64,000 nucleotides of DNA, from contig JADHZB010000607.1 of assembly GCA_015657535.1 (NCBI GenBank), positions 1 through 64,000 of the forward strand, given 5' to 3'. The stretch is from Nephromyces sp. MM_2019 (lineage: Eukaryota; Apicomplexa; Aconoidasida; Nephromycida). Positions 35,501 to 49,400 of the stretch are shown here, in pieces. Both the position numbers and the translations under genes were made by a program. The notes under the pieces were generated by a model. It made no database searches and had not been told where the DNA came from. It saw only the letters and a program-made list of their open reading frames with translations. Within the stretch, counting starts at the first letter, position 1. The number at the start of each line of letters is the position of its first letter.

Positions 35501-37405
35501 GTTTTTCCAGCGACAAGAAAGTTAATAGGATTATGAAGCCTCATTAATTATAGAAAATCCATCTAATACAAGCAAATTTTATTCCTCAGTAGAATTTTTA
35601 TCTTAAGATCCATTGAGGGACAATAACTGCAGCAACTTACAAAACTCGATGGGAAAGTTTAGCGAGCAGTTTGGGAGGGTGAAGCGATAGAAAATCACGA
35701 AGCCATACCCATAAGCAGGATTCTTCAATTTCACAAAGAAAGCAATCAGAGTCTCAAATAAAATGGTAATTATGAAGAAACGCGTGATCTAGTATGACTC
35801 AGGGCTTACTGCATGCAAACAAGCCTACTTAGCTTAATGTGAGCGGGAAATTTGCCTAGAGTATAAGTCTATCGAAATAGAGCGTCTATCTTCTGGAAAA
35901 AAAGGCCAGCAATCACAAGTATGATAGGCAAAAATTATCTCTATGATGATGCGATTCCACAAAATGATGTTATGGATTTAAGTTACGGACATATGTCACA
36001 AAAAGACCTAGGTAAGATGCTTTTTGGATAACGCCACCACATCAATTTTGAACTAGAGCAAGCAGTCAAGCCGACCCTCAAAAACGAAGTAACTAGAAGT
36101 TTTGGCAAAATAGACACGCATATTTCCATGTATGAAAGTTTTTCCTAACAAATGCCAAGACTATATTGGCCCTCACACGAGGAGAACCAAAAGTAAAAGT
36201 CAATGAGTTCTAATATTAGTAACGATGAAAAGCAGAAAATGGTGTCTTATTGGGTACCAATATTGGTAACTATAAAGGGCAGAAAGTGGCGTCTTATTGG
36301 GTACCAATATGAGTAACTATGAAAAGCATAAAACTGCATCTCATCTAGCACACTATTATTATTCATAAAAAGCATAAATTTCAGCTTATCTAGCATGCTA
36401 AATCTAAATCATTGATGAAATTAATACCCCTTCAACGGCTGATAAACACATCAAACAGTATATATCACATTATCCCGCGGTCCCAAGTCATTACTGTTAT
36501 CCCCATATTAACAACAAACAACGATGTGCACACATTGAGAGTTATCTCAAATGCCATGAATTGGCAGTCTATTGCAGCAAGCATGCTTTTTTGTAGATTT
36601 TTGAAATAATTATGTTAGCCTGCAATTTCAGGATCACGCCAGGGATTAACGCTGCAAAAAACCATTCACAAACTGATAGTTTGAAAATAATTTAGAGCAC
36701 TTCGCCTATAGGTAAGAAAATTATGTGACCACATCACGCCAAGGCATATTTTATGACTTTTATAGTGGAAGAAAACATACAAATGGCTTCCTTGTGTTCT
36801 TGCGGGTTCTTGAATATACTGGCTCCAAAGTTGAACTCAAGTTCCTCATTCAAATTGCAAGTTATTACGAAGATATAAACTCTAACCTAGTATTACTTTG
36901 TGTTTTTAACAGTCTACCAGAAAAGTGTTGTCAAAGCTTAGCAACCACACTCTCTTAAAGAAATAGAATTTTAGTTAATGGCCTGAAAAAAGCTACATAA
37001 TTTAACAACCAATCCAGAATTTCGGACTAAACACGGGCCTCAGAGACGCAATTTCTGCCAAAACTTTAAGACCTTGCGGATATTAGTTAACATATTGAAA
37101 CGAAAAATATGAATTAGAACATGCAATGCAAAGCTATACAACACAGGGAGCAACAGGGGAGGTAGCGAGATCATACTCGCTGCTCTGGTTTGACAATATA
37201 CTTTAGGCTCCAGAAGTAAGGAAAATAGCACATGAAGCGCTCGACCCTTACATATCACCTCCAGAAGTAAGGAAATGAGCATACTCAGCGTCAAAATGAA
37301 TCAACAAAAACCAAAAAGAAAAACTGGCTCAAAGCCGAGACCTTAATACATTGAAGCTACCCATCCAGGTTTACAAGCCATCAAAAGTATGCGATCTACT
37401 GGTAA
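32557..37405. other. Gene-free stretch, 4.8 kb
   Basis: Upstream of the CorA-type gene and downstream of the NDC1-like gene. A minus-strand frame at 32739-33026 (95 codons, ATG) has no recognisable domain. The only structured element is the 47-bp tandem array at 36205-36405. Plus-strand frames at 36412-36609 and 36725-36958 have no domain or splice context. No RNA gene seen. Confidence 0.5.
36205..36405. repeat. 47-bp tandem repeat, about four copies
   Basis: Units containing the core CAATATTGGTAACTATGAAAAG and GGTGTCTTATTGGGTAC start near 36209, 36256, 36303 and 36351. The first three are close to each other; the fourth is diverged. Confidence 0.85.
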
Positions 37406-40400
37406 TTACACAGAATATATTCCAGAAATTAAAGTCTTGATTAGAGGGTCACGTGCTATTTGAGTATAGGTGAGGATCTCCTGTCGATAAGCCTGGAATC
37501 TCTGTAGGGTATCATTGGCAACTGCAGAAAATACATGATTACTAGCAAAAGTGTTAAGCCATATTTATAATAAGGACGATGTTCACATTTACCAAGCAAA
37601 ACATATGTGAAACGTATTGCAAGCCTGAGGTACAACCGATAGGGCAGCCCCATCATCACACACACCACTCTCTTTTCACTCAAAAATTACCATTAGTAAG
37701 CATAGTGAGGTTTTCAAGTATATAAGGACGAAAACCCACGCCTTCAGCCCACGGGTTCAGCTCCCGAACAAGACGAACCAAGACAAGCTGAACAAAAGTC
37801 GCAAAAATCTGCTTTGTAATACAAAACGTCAAACTTTTCTGAAACTATGAAAAATAACGAGCTTAAAAAGCCACAAGATTCATTAGAAAATTCTTAAACT
37901 GCTTTATTTCAGTAGATAAAGCATAAAAAAAAATTATGTATAAATAAACTATATATTCTCAGTCGCTTTAAGCTTATTTTTTAACAAAATTACATCTATT
38001 TTACTAAAGAATATACATAATTTCTTAAGCCTGCTTTTTTGCATATTTCTATATCTTTAAATTTTATTAAAGAGCACCGAAAAAAGGTTCATTCCAGGGT
38101 TAATGCATAAGAATTGCAAGAACACCACAAATCGCTAGAAGCCCAAAAAAAAAGAATGAAGCAGTCCATTACAGTAAAGACAGCCCTTCCACAATGCACT
38201 AAATGCAGTACACACAAGTTACAACAAAAGAAACTATAGATCTGATAGCTTAAGCGGCGAAAATAAGGGTTTATGTCTGGCAGTAAGCTAGCAACCTAAA
38301 ATCCCAAATGGCGTAACTTCATCTTTCATCCCAAAAAATACTTTCTCATTCATAGTGTGACATAATGAGCATCTTCACTGGTTTTCGCCGAAAATTATAG
38401 TTGAAAACCCATGTTCTTAGCATTATTTGAAGATGGTTTTCCATATCATTAGCAATATTCTCAAAAGATTTCCAATCCAACAATGCATGTAACCACAAAG
38501 AGTTATGCAGACAGAGACATACACACAGACACGCAGACAGACACACAGCCAGACACACAGAGACACAGAGACAGATATGCACACAGAGACACAGACACAG
38601 ACAACGACGGACAGACAGATACACAGATAGAGACACAGACGGAGATACACACACAATAACAGACACGCAATCGCACAATCACACAGACACACACACACAC
38701 ACACATTTAATAATAGCACTACTAAAAAAGGATGCTACATGGTGGCGAATGGCACACCAAGCACACAAAAGAGCACTCTGCAAAAATTCCCACCGCGCTC
38801 CAAGCAGTATCGTACAGAGTTCTCCGGATCACATTATCATCTGTTCATTCCAAAAAAACATCAAAACATACAAATTTTAAAGAAAAATCCAGTTTTTCAT
38901 CTTTCAGAGAAAAAATGCTAGATGAAGCAGTCCAAGCGAAAAGAATAGCAATAGTTCGACAATCAATCTGCAAGACGAAAAAGCGCTTGCTAAAGCGCTT
39001 TAAACGAATTGAAAAGAATACAAATCGCACCAAACAGCAGTAAAAGAAATCTACAGACCCAAAGAGGCAAAATATCATCAAAAAAGACAGAAATGGGATC
39101 AGAAAAAACGCAGCCTACAAAGTCACAAAACGACCAAAATAATGCAAGCCACCAAATTTTTTAATAAGTAGGCAGAATCAGCCATGCTCAATATATATAG
39201 CCGCGGAATCTTTCGTATATGAGCAGCTAAAAAAGCGATAAACCTCACAATATTAATGCCTGGCAGAAGGTAATTCAAGCATAAAGAAAGATAAACATAA
39301 TTTCAAACAGATTTAAGCAGAAAAAATATTTCTCCACAAATAGAAATTGCCAACAAAATTGAAGTTTTTAAAGACTTTAAAGGTAGAAGATCTCGACGTT
39401 TTAGCATCACACAGTGGAATCGATAATAACATCTTCAACAAGCTTCAAATACCTCAAGATAAAAAACATTCAATTTTATACTAGATTAGAAAATAGCTCT
39501 TTAGATTCTAATAAATTAATAAACAAAAGAGAATGAACAAAAAGGCATTCAATTTGACCCAAGAAACTATTCCTTTAAAATGCTAGAAAACTATTGAGTG
39601 AATGCACACACACAAACACATAAATCAAGAGGCAATATTAGTAAAAGGGTAAAGAAAATCGAATACGCAGAAGCGATAGTGGTGGAACATAGGATACACC
39701 TCAAAATTAGAGGTAATCGCATGAGTGGAAAAATAAGAGTTTGGAAGTAAGAAAAAAAGTTTGGCAAAACATCTAAATTAGCAGTTAAAAAGATACTTTT
39801 TCTTGTTTTATAAAATGAAGGAAAAAACAAAAACTCTCTCTGCCATTCAAGTGTAGAAGCTAGACAGGAGCAGCAAGAATATAGAAGAGCATGCAATGTG
39901 GCAAAAAATGTAAAGGTTGGCTTTAAATTTACTGTAGTATCACGCAAACAACCGCCTTAAACCTAAAATCAGAGAGAGAGTTGGCAGAAAATCCCTGTCC
40001 TTAGCAGAAGCTGCCTGCCTCTAGCGAAAACTACCTCTCAGCAAAAAGTTACTATCCAAAATCATGAGAAGCTAAAGAGTTAAGCGTATAGATAATGTCG
40101 TATAAGAACACACACAGATTGAAGCCTCACTTACATATATCTAAAGCGTTAGCGAGACACATCCATTGAGTAACCCCTTTAAGATATAAAGTTCCCAACA
40201 CAATTGAAATGAAAAACTCTTCAGAATTCGCAAAGGCAGCAAAGGAAGAATATTCTCCAAATGATCTGTTTGGAATTGAACGCTGAAGTCGAGAGAAATA
40301 CGCACACACATTAGGACAAGAGGCAGCATAAAAGACATCATTTATTGAGAAAAACAGGCCAAAAAAATCCGCTAGAAATGTCAATTATCTGTCAACATCA

Positions 40401-43400
40401 CACACACGCATGCACACAGACACACAAAGACACAGACACACAAAGACACAGACACACACACATTAAGCAGATTTTAATTAAAAATATAAATTTATAAGTT
40501 GTAAAAACTCCACAAAGTATATTACAATACAAAAAAAGCTCTAAAACATCACGAAAGAAGCAAAACTGCTGCATCTTCATTTAAGGAGGCTGTTTACGCT
40601 TCTTCAAAAACTTCTTTATCAAGCGAAACACACAAGCTTTACCCGATCAGCTGCCATGTCTCTGGGCATACTATCACCGCCAGCCACTCTAAAATCACCT
40701 TCTCGCAGCGAAGAAACTCCCCCAAAACTTCCATCATCAAGCCTAGCTCCAGTTAGCTTGGATAGCTGTGCCTCATCATAGTAGATAATCGAAATGTCTT
40801 GCTTGATGTAGGCCAAGAGAAGACGGTGTAAGTCCCGTAATCTACGAGACATTGCAGCCGTGTACTCCATCCAAATCTGAAAGGTTTCAAAAGTCAGAAA
40901 CGCACACACTCACTAGATCAAACAGAGGGTAGTATTGGGAAAGGGTGAAAAAAGTTTCACACACACACATGCTGAGGTAGCTTGTAGAAGAGTGAAAAAA
41001 AAAACCAAGTTAGAGAGAGAAACTCTAAATTTTTGGGAAAAGCTTTGCAGATGAGATTGACTATTAGCATATAGATACGTCTTTATCATGTAGAAAGTGA
41101 AAAGGGTGGCAACTAACCAAAATGGGCGAAAGATAAAACGCAAAAATCTTCCCTTCATCCACACAGAAAACATCTAAATTTATGTGAAACATTGCACTTT
41201 TAGTCAAATTTTTTGGTGAGAAGCTAGCAAACACTAGTTCAAGCAAAAGTAAAGAAACATTGCCTATAAACAGTTAAGAAACCAGCGAAAAAAACAAAGC
41301 AAAAAACTCTAAACCCTTAACCAAGCCCACAAATACATATATCTTCAATAGCATTACTGGCATGATGATGCTTTATAAAAAACACCTTCAGTATATCAAA
41401 CTAATTACTGAAGAAGTAAGAAGCAAGCCAGCAAAGCCGAGCTTTCATATGCATATTGGGTAGCAGCTGCTTGCAATTACCAAAAAAAAGAAAAAATCGG
41501 CAATTCATCAGATATTTGGTAGGCCATTCAAAAAAAAAGGCAAGAAGCTCAGATTTTATTGAGTAAATAACGTAGATATAATCCCTCCAAAAGCACTTCA
41601 TTTTAGCTAAAAATGCAAAATGTTTTGGGAGTTTTTCCATCACATCACGCTATTATGAAGATTTCAAATATGAGGTAAATCTGGTAGAAACACGAGCAAC
41701 CTGAGAAAATTACTTAAACGATATACTACCTAATATGTCAAAAAAAGCCATTAAAAGAAGATATTTTTAGGTGCAAATACATTGCAAATGAGAGTATCCA
41801 CACACGCTTTGAGAAAAAAAATGCACATAAATTTCCACACCAAATTTGGAGGATGATACTGCTTGAGCTTAACCGAAAGAAAATCAACTAAGCTAATCGC
41901 TAAAGAGAGCCTAGGCACACCCACTGCAGAGGGTAGAGGCGAAACGATGTTAAAAACTGGCTTGTAGCTTTTACTATACACACAAAGCTCTACACTAAGA
42001 GCTAGCATCGTTGCTCAGTTTAATTCTTATACTTCTATCAATCAGGTGAAGCGTAACTAGCACCGAGAAATATCTCAAGTTCATGCACACAACACAATGA
42101 TTTGCATGATCGAGTGTGTGCGATTTCGGGTCCGTAACTGTACTCGATTGCTTTGCGAGCATGTGGTCTTGTGAGTCTGTAATTCAGCATTATACACAGT
42201 TGTGAGCATATACCACAAAACATCGAAGGAAGCAAGCAGCTATACTCCTAATACAACACTCTCTTAAACTAAGACGGCATCTTGTCTAGGTGCTTGGGAG
42301 AAAGCTTGCAGTATAAAAAAGTACTAGCGTAGCATCTTCCAAAAACGAATGACATTTGGTCGTTAATAAGGTAAATTCAGGGAATTCTAGCAAATACACA
42401 CGCATATATATGCCTAGACACACGGGCACACACCGACATACTCATATANNNNNNNNNNNNNNNNNNNNNNNNNNNNNNNACACACGCATATATATGCCTA
42501 GACACACGGGCACACACCGACATACTCATATAACTACATACACACATATATACCTAGAAACACACACACGCATATATATGCCTAGACACACGGGCACACA
42601 CTGACATACTCATATAACTACATACACACATATATACCTAGAAACACACACACGCATATATATGCCTAGACACACGGGCACACACCGACATACTCATATA
42701 GCTACATACACACATATATACCTAGAAACACACACACGCATATATATGCCTAGACACACGGGCACACACCGACATACTCATATAGCTACATACACACATA
42801 TAACCACACAGAAGTGCACCTACGCATACACAAAACGAACAAAAAAAAACTTTCTTTTCAGGCAGACTTCAATTCAATGAGAACTTACGTATTTATCTTG
42901 CAGCATGCCGTGAAACAAGGAATCTGTTCTCAAGTCATTCTTCAACAAGATTGACGTGAGATCATAGTTAGCGTTAAACTTCTTTTCTGGAGACAGAGAG
43001 GTTTCCCACCACCAAAACCTCTCTAAGGGAGCTAAGCCTTGTTTTCTAATAGCTTCTTTTAACCAATGATATTGCTGTGGCTGCTGAGGAAGTTTCCATT
43101 TGCTCGCAATAGAATCAAAGCAAAGAGGAATATCCTTTACCGAGAGATACATTATCCAGGCGACAATACACTGAAAAAGTGGGGATATAACGGGTGGGTA
43201 GTGGGGGATAAACTAATCAAAAGCTCGAAGCTCAGATAGTTGAAAGTAGTCAAACATGCTAACACACACACAATCAGGAAACACCATGGTTCTGTGGGAA
43301 GCTAGCTTGTGACTAGGCAAAGTAAAAAGTAAAATAAAGACTCGTTCAGAAAGCTGCTAGAGAATACTCTAAATGATGCTCCTAATGCTAGGAAATTGAA

Positions 43401-46400
43401 GACAAATAGAATGGATTAAGCTGCATATCAAATACGTACTGAAAAACAAAAGTATGATGATGCAGGCATCGAATATTCTTTAACTTCTCAGGCCTTCAAA
43501 CGGCCTTCAAAGAGAGAAACTGTTCGACGTTTCCAATATTAGCACACACACACACACACACACACGCACAAATATTGAAGGAATAACCAAATAGATAGCC
43601 TTACCTCATCTTCAAAACAAAGATCACTCAATAGTGGAAACTCCTTAACTGATACTAAGTTCATTTCACTCTGAAACCAAAAAAAAATTTATCAAGAGCT
43701 GCATATTAACTGTTAGTATCGCACACAAAACACACACTTAATATCACACTCAATATAACACGCAGCACACACTCAACATCACAAACACACACACACACAC
43801 ACTAAATCACAAACACACACACACACACTAAATCACAAACACACACACACTACATCACATACACACAAAAACGTTTATCCACAGCAATCAATAAGATCTC
43901 AAGAAAATTTTATACTCTATTCCTCTTTGAATCAGCGTAAATTGAACGTGTGTGTGTTATACTATTCAACCAAAAAATCAGTGAAATAGAAAAAGTGCAT
44001 CAAAACACACCAGAGAACGGATAAGCAGCTAAATAAGGTATAAACCGGTCTATGCACCCAATTTTCCTTTTACAATCGTGATCCAAAGGGAGGTATATTT
44101 ACAGTTCTCCTGTACATGCTAATCTCAACAAAAACGGAGGTGTACCTACAGCTCTCCTATGCACACTGACCTCAGTCATTAAGCAAAATTATAGCAAAAA
44201 AAAAAAGACTTGGTAAAATAACAGCTAAAAAATGATAGCTTTAAGAATGTATGAAAAGAAGTATACCAAAAAGAACAAGTAAAGCTACCAAACGATCAAG
44301 ACAAACCGCAAAAACTAACCATGTGAGTGCAAGTTGTTTGTGTGTGAATTATGTAATTAGCGTGTGCGTGTGGATTTTGTGAGAAAAATGTCATGGAAAC
44401 ATGAGAGAAATACACACCAAAAGCTCACCAAACAGGAAATTGGTGAAATAAGCACACAAAAAGCTTACCAAATCTCTCAAAGAACTCTGAATTAGCACAT
44501 TGTGAAGCTCCATCATCGTAATAGTCCACAAAACCAAAAGAATCACCAGGGGATAGTGTATCCACATACTGAGAGTTTTCAATATTCAAAAGAAACCAGA
44601 GATTTCTTGAAAAAGTGAAAAAAACATCAGAAAATTAGAACAAGTCTAGTGCTTCCTTCAATTATGTGTGCGTGTGTGCGTGTGTGCGTGTGTGTGTGTG
44701 TGCGTGTGTGCGTGTGTGCGTGTGTGCGTGTGTGCGTGTGTGCGTGTGTGCGTGTGTGCGTGTGTGCGTGTGTGCGTGTGTGCGTGTGTGCGTGTGTTCC
44801 TCATTTCCTATGATATACCCTTAGTTAACCCATCTCTGAATGCTTTGCCCTCTTTTCTGCCCTCTCGCTTCTCTTCCCTGTACCTCGACTAAAAGTATGA
44901 GCCTTCATCACTAATCAAAGCTGCAGCTCTCTCCTCTTTCAAGGACCGTTAACTATGCTAAGCGCGAAAAGCTCGCGAGAAGGTGAAAAAGCCTGGCCAT
45001 ACACCTTACTTGACAACGAACCAGTTCGTGCAGGTGTGTGTGTGGATCAAACTTTTATATAAAGTGCTAGCCTGTTGCAGCTATACAATCGGCTTTCTTT
45101 AGCTACCTACAGCTATCAGGTTCTTGTGTGTTAGCCTCTTGCAGCTATAGACTCCATTCATACAAGGATAAAGCATCGAATATGCTAAATACCTAGCAGC
45201 ACCCTATCATTTCTTTTTGAGATTCCAACGTATTTTATGATTTATCCTAGAAATGAAGAAGCATCATCAAGATTCCTCCAACCAACCATCCAACCAGAAA
45301 AATGCTCACAAGCAGGCCCAAATGCCAAATTCTTCACCTCTAATCACTAGTATCAAGGAATCACATGAAAATTATCAAAGAGAATGGAAACTAGGACTTT
45401 TTCGCACACATTGCCCTCCTCGAAAAAAAAGGACGAAATCATCTAGTGTGCAAAATCATATATAGAAAGCTCTTGATAGCAATTCTTAGGGTATTCTTTG
45501 CTCATAAATTTCCTGTGTTTTACCTCCATATAAGAGCTCTTTATCTATCATCTACGACTATCATTTTAGTAAGCCAAAGCATACAGCTTACAATATAGCA
45601 AGCAAACTTTCACAAGAGGATTCAATAAAGAATCCCTTCACGGGCTCTAATTTATACACTCTATGATATAAATGAAACCACAGAGAAATTGGAGTAGTCT
45701 ATACACACGCATATATAGCTTGGAACATGTAGAGGCTGGAGATTAAGAGGAGAAGGTATTTCGATGATAAGGCCCAAAATAGGGCAAAGCTAGGTAAAAT
45801 CAAATGTATACGTGTGCCTAGTCTCTGTAAAAGTAGCGTGAAAGTGTTGGATCTTCATGATAGTTTATATCCAAAGGTACCTTTAACAAATTAGCATTAA
45901 ACTCTAGCATCTTCATGATATTTCACGCAAAAAAAACAAATATTTGGTGCTCAGCAGGTAAAATATAGCAGCATTACCTTTCTAGTCCAAGGGATAGTGT
46001 ATCGCTATGAAAATATCCCGGAAGAAACAAAAAATTTACCGCCATATCAAGTGATTTTGCCAAGTTATTTTTCCAAGTAAATGGCAGCAATAGGTAAAAG
46101 AGAAATTTCATCAAAAGAGCAACGTATCGCACCAAGCCAGCAGCAAGGATGCACAGGAAAAGCTGAGACGCTCCCTGTAAAAAAATTCCATAAAAAAGCT
46201 AGTAAAGGGTAAGAAGAACACACAAACACACAAACACACAAACACACAAACACACAAACACACAAACACACAAACACACAAACACACAGATTCAATACCT
46301 CCCAAAGCCAAGGTAATACTTTAAGACTATAACAAACAAAACCTACAAACGCAAGTCAATTTCCTGATATTTTATTCATTTCATAAGAGAAAAACACTTC

Positions 46401-49400
46401 TTCATCTTCTTCATTTTTTCCATCATCTTGATCTACTTCATGTTCCTCATCGTCTTCACCTTTTTCATCTTCAAAAGATTCTTGAGTAATTTTTATGTGA
46501 AAAACGTATGAAATTTTTATAGAACAAGCTGAAGGCATCATTTGCCTGCTCAAACGCAGCTAAGTGCTGTTTTGAGCAGTTTTTCTGGAAGGAGTACCAA
46601 AATCGAGCAAAAAAGATGAGGCTGGGAAGTCCTTGCTAGCAACAGTATATTAAGCCTTTTAAATGAAAAAAAATTGTGCAAACTGGAGTCTAAAACACAC
46701 TTAAAGTACAGGAAAATGGAACAAAAAATGGCACAATACCCAATAAGTACGTAAGAAGCACGCTTCCAGCATATTATAAAGCTCAAAAACGAAAAGAAGA
46801 GGACGCTTTAAGCAAAAAAAAAATTTTTTTCCTTGCAGATATCTATCAGTTCTTTGCATATATCAATCTTCAAGAATTCTCAGAAAAATTCAACCCCTGA
46901 GAAGTGGTTTGAACGCAGCACACACACATAATGAATTTTTCTCAAAAACTGCTCTACAGAAAAAGTGGAAACTTCAGAGAGTAGAAAATACCAAAATAAG
47001 GCAAATGATGATGGAATCTGCAAACTTGAGGAAAAGTATAAAATTTGCCAACTTTGCATTTCGTTGAGCTTGCCAGCTGAAGATGGAAAAGTGAGTGCTC
47101 CACTTAATACACGGAAAAAAGCTCAAGAGCAAAAGATGAGGGGGGGGAGTTATATTTTGGCAGTTATTCATTAAGAATTCGCTGTTTTGCTACGCATAAG
47201 AGAAAGAGAAGACCGGGTAGTTTTAGGCCTCAAATAATGAAGCTTTATCCCATGGAGGCTAGAAGCGAAGAAAGATTTAGTAGGCTAACCTGCACATAAA
47301 GCTAATACATCAAATGCAAACTTCAATCCAACTAATAACCTGTGAAAAAATCCTAGAGAGATAGAGCGGTGGAAATGAAGTATCTTGATTGAACTTGAAG
47401 CAGAATATTCGTTTGTTTAGGTACCTCAGTTGCATCAAAAAACTGTGAAACAGTAAAATTTGTTGAGAAACCTTGAATAAATGAAAGAATCAGGAGAAGC
47501 TCAGCATCTTCTGCTTATTTTAGGGATTTTTTCATGAAATACAGTGAATTTCATCATTCAGAAGGAAACCACGTCAATTTCATCATCTAAAAACGTTAAA
47601 AGTCATTTTTATGAGTACTAAACAAGCAAAAAACGTCAATTTCATTTTATCCAAAAACAAAGGTAATGAAACATTATCAAGGGCGAAACATGGCTGAAAA
47701 CAAAAAATTTTTTTTGTAGCAAAAGTTTCATTTTATGCTGAAAAAAAAACGAATACAAACCTAGTCACGAAGAATAACGAAAATTGAAACGCTAAAGTTC
47801 AGTAAAATAGGAGATAATATAGCACACACACACACACACACACACTGAACACACAAAACTTTCTCAAAATCAGGGAGAAAAAAACCTTCTCAACATTTTG
47901 AAGAGTAAACAGATAAACATCCAATTTGCTGTGCTTAATTCAATAGTTTTCCACTTAATTATCTATGGAAAGCTCTTTTTAAAAGCTTCCACAGAAAGTA
48001 GATAACATCGAAACAACTTTGAGAAAGTAAGCACTAGCTTTATCATCTATAAGAACCAGGTGTATATACACTTTTAAAACCAATTAAATCTTCAATTTTA
48101 AGGCGAACACACATCATTAAGCCTAAGTATGATAGAATTGAGAATAAAAGATCGCGAACCAGCCTTCAAATGTCATTGACGAAGTGGAATCACTAGATAT
48201 TGATTTGCCAATCTTTTATTTGCGCTAAAATCTGCTCTTTTATAGCTTTTAGTTGTTTCTTCAAGCAAAAAGTAGTTGATGGAGATACAAAGAAGTACTC
48301 CTTTTATAAAAACTCATCTTCTTCATAGAAAACAGTCTTAACACAAAATTTTCTTCTACACTTCAAAACATACATTCCTCCAAGGTTAATGCATTAATAC
48401 ATCTTCATTGTGAAGAAATCCTAACCTTGAAATAAATATAAGTATACATCCAGGATCAGAAAAAGAAGGGACCATCCGAGTCGCTACTGTTACCGTAAAG
48501 CAAATCGTCCAAATAGTCGCCAGCACACTCAAGAAAAAGAATAAAACATGTTCAGTGGTAGAATAAGGTACTCCAGTTCTTGCTGCAGGAATTGAAAAAA
48601 GGATGAAAAGGAGGTAAACGTTAGAGGAAATATTCAATAATTTTGAGAAATTCAAAGAAAAAAAGCCAAAAACACCAAAAAAACTCAGCAAACCCCCAAA
48701 CACACCTAATCTTCAACATATCCACGAAATAAAGCCTTCTAAACATCTCTTTATGAAAGTAGAAACTGATAAAAAACAGTCTTCGGTTGCATAGCTTATA
48801 AGTACTAAATTGCTCTCAAATCGTTGCAATATCGAGCCATACACAGTTGATGGAAATTTATTATATGCGCAAAAAACGCTGGAGAAAAATCAAGAAAAAA
48901 ACTCTGCAGGCTGATACTCATTGGAGAAACACCAAGAATCAGAAATAGTGTGGGACTCAATCACATTTTAAGAGCCCATCCTTACCAGTCAGCATAAGGT
49001 GACGGGGGATTAAACTGATAACCGCACACAGAACAGCCAAAATAAGCCTAAAAATTCCATGGGAAATTTTCTCCACCAAAGCAGTATCTGATGAAGGGGA
49101 AAATTTCATAACAGGGGTTTTGGTAGGATTAAACCAAGAAAATATTAAAATTGAAAATGATGGGTGAAAAAAACAAAAGCCTCCATCAGATAATTTGCTA
49201 ATAAAATGCAACAAAAAGCATTAAAACGGGTGGAAAAAACTAGCAAATCTAAAGGTGTGAAATGCTGAGTATCAAGCCTTTAACACATAAGAAAAGGTGT
49301 AAGCACAGCTGCACGTATTTGAAAAAGCAGAAAACGGAAGAAATCCTAAAGGTGCGAACACACACGCATATAGGAAAGTTCAAATATTCTCTAAAAAATA

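Noticed and set aside
38346..38719. Cys/Val-rich minus-strand frames (VCVCVC)
   Set aside because: Translation of the CA microsatellite; no acceptor before the non-repetitive part.
42356..42880. Plus-strand frames with repeated TGTHRHTH motifs
   Set aside because: Entirely generated by the 84-bp minisatellite, whose unit is a multiple of three; contains the N gap.
44668..44892. Plus-strand frame of VCACVCVC repeats
   Set aside because: Translation of the (TGTGTGCG)n array inside an intron of the minus-strand gene.
45253..45465. Plus-strand ATG frame, 70 codons, Asn/Gln/Lys-rich
   Set aside because: Lies in an intron of the minus-strand gene, no homology recognised, composition expected by chance.
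46065..46311. Minus-strand frames starting with CVCVFVCL repeats
   Set aside because: Repeat-derived start; the non-repetitive part is the true exon 45978-46174 read in the wrong frame.
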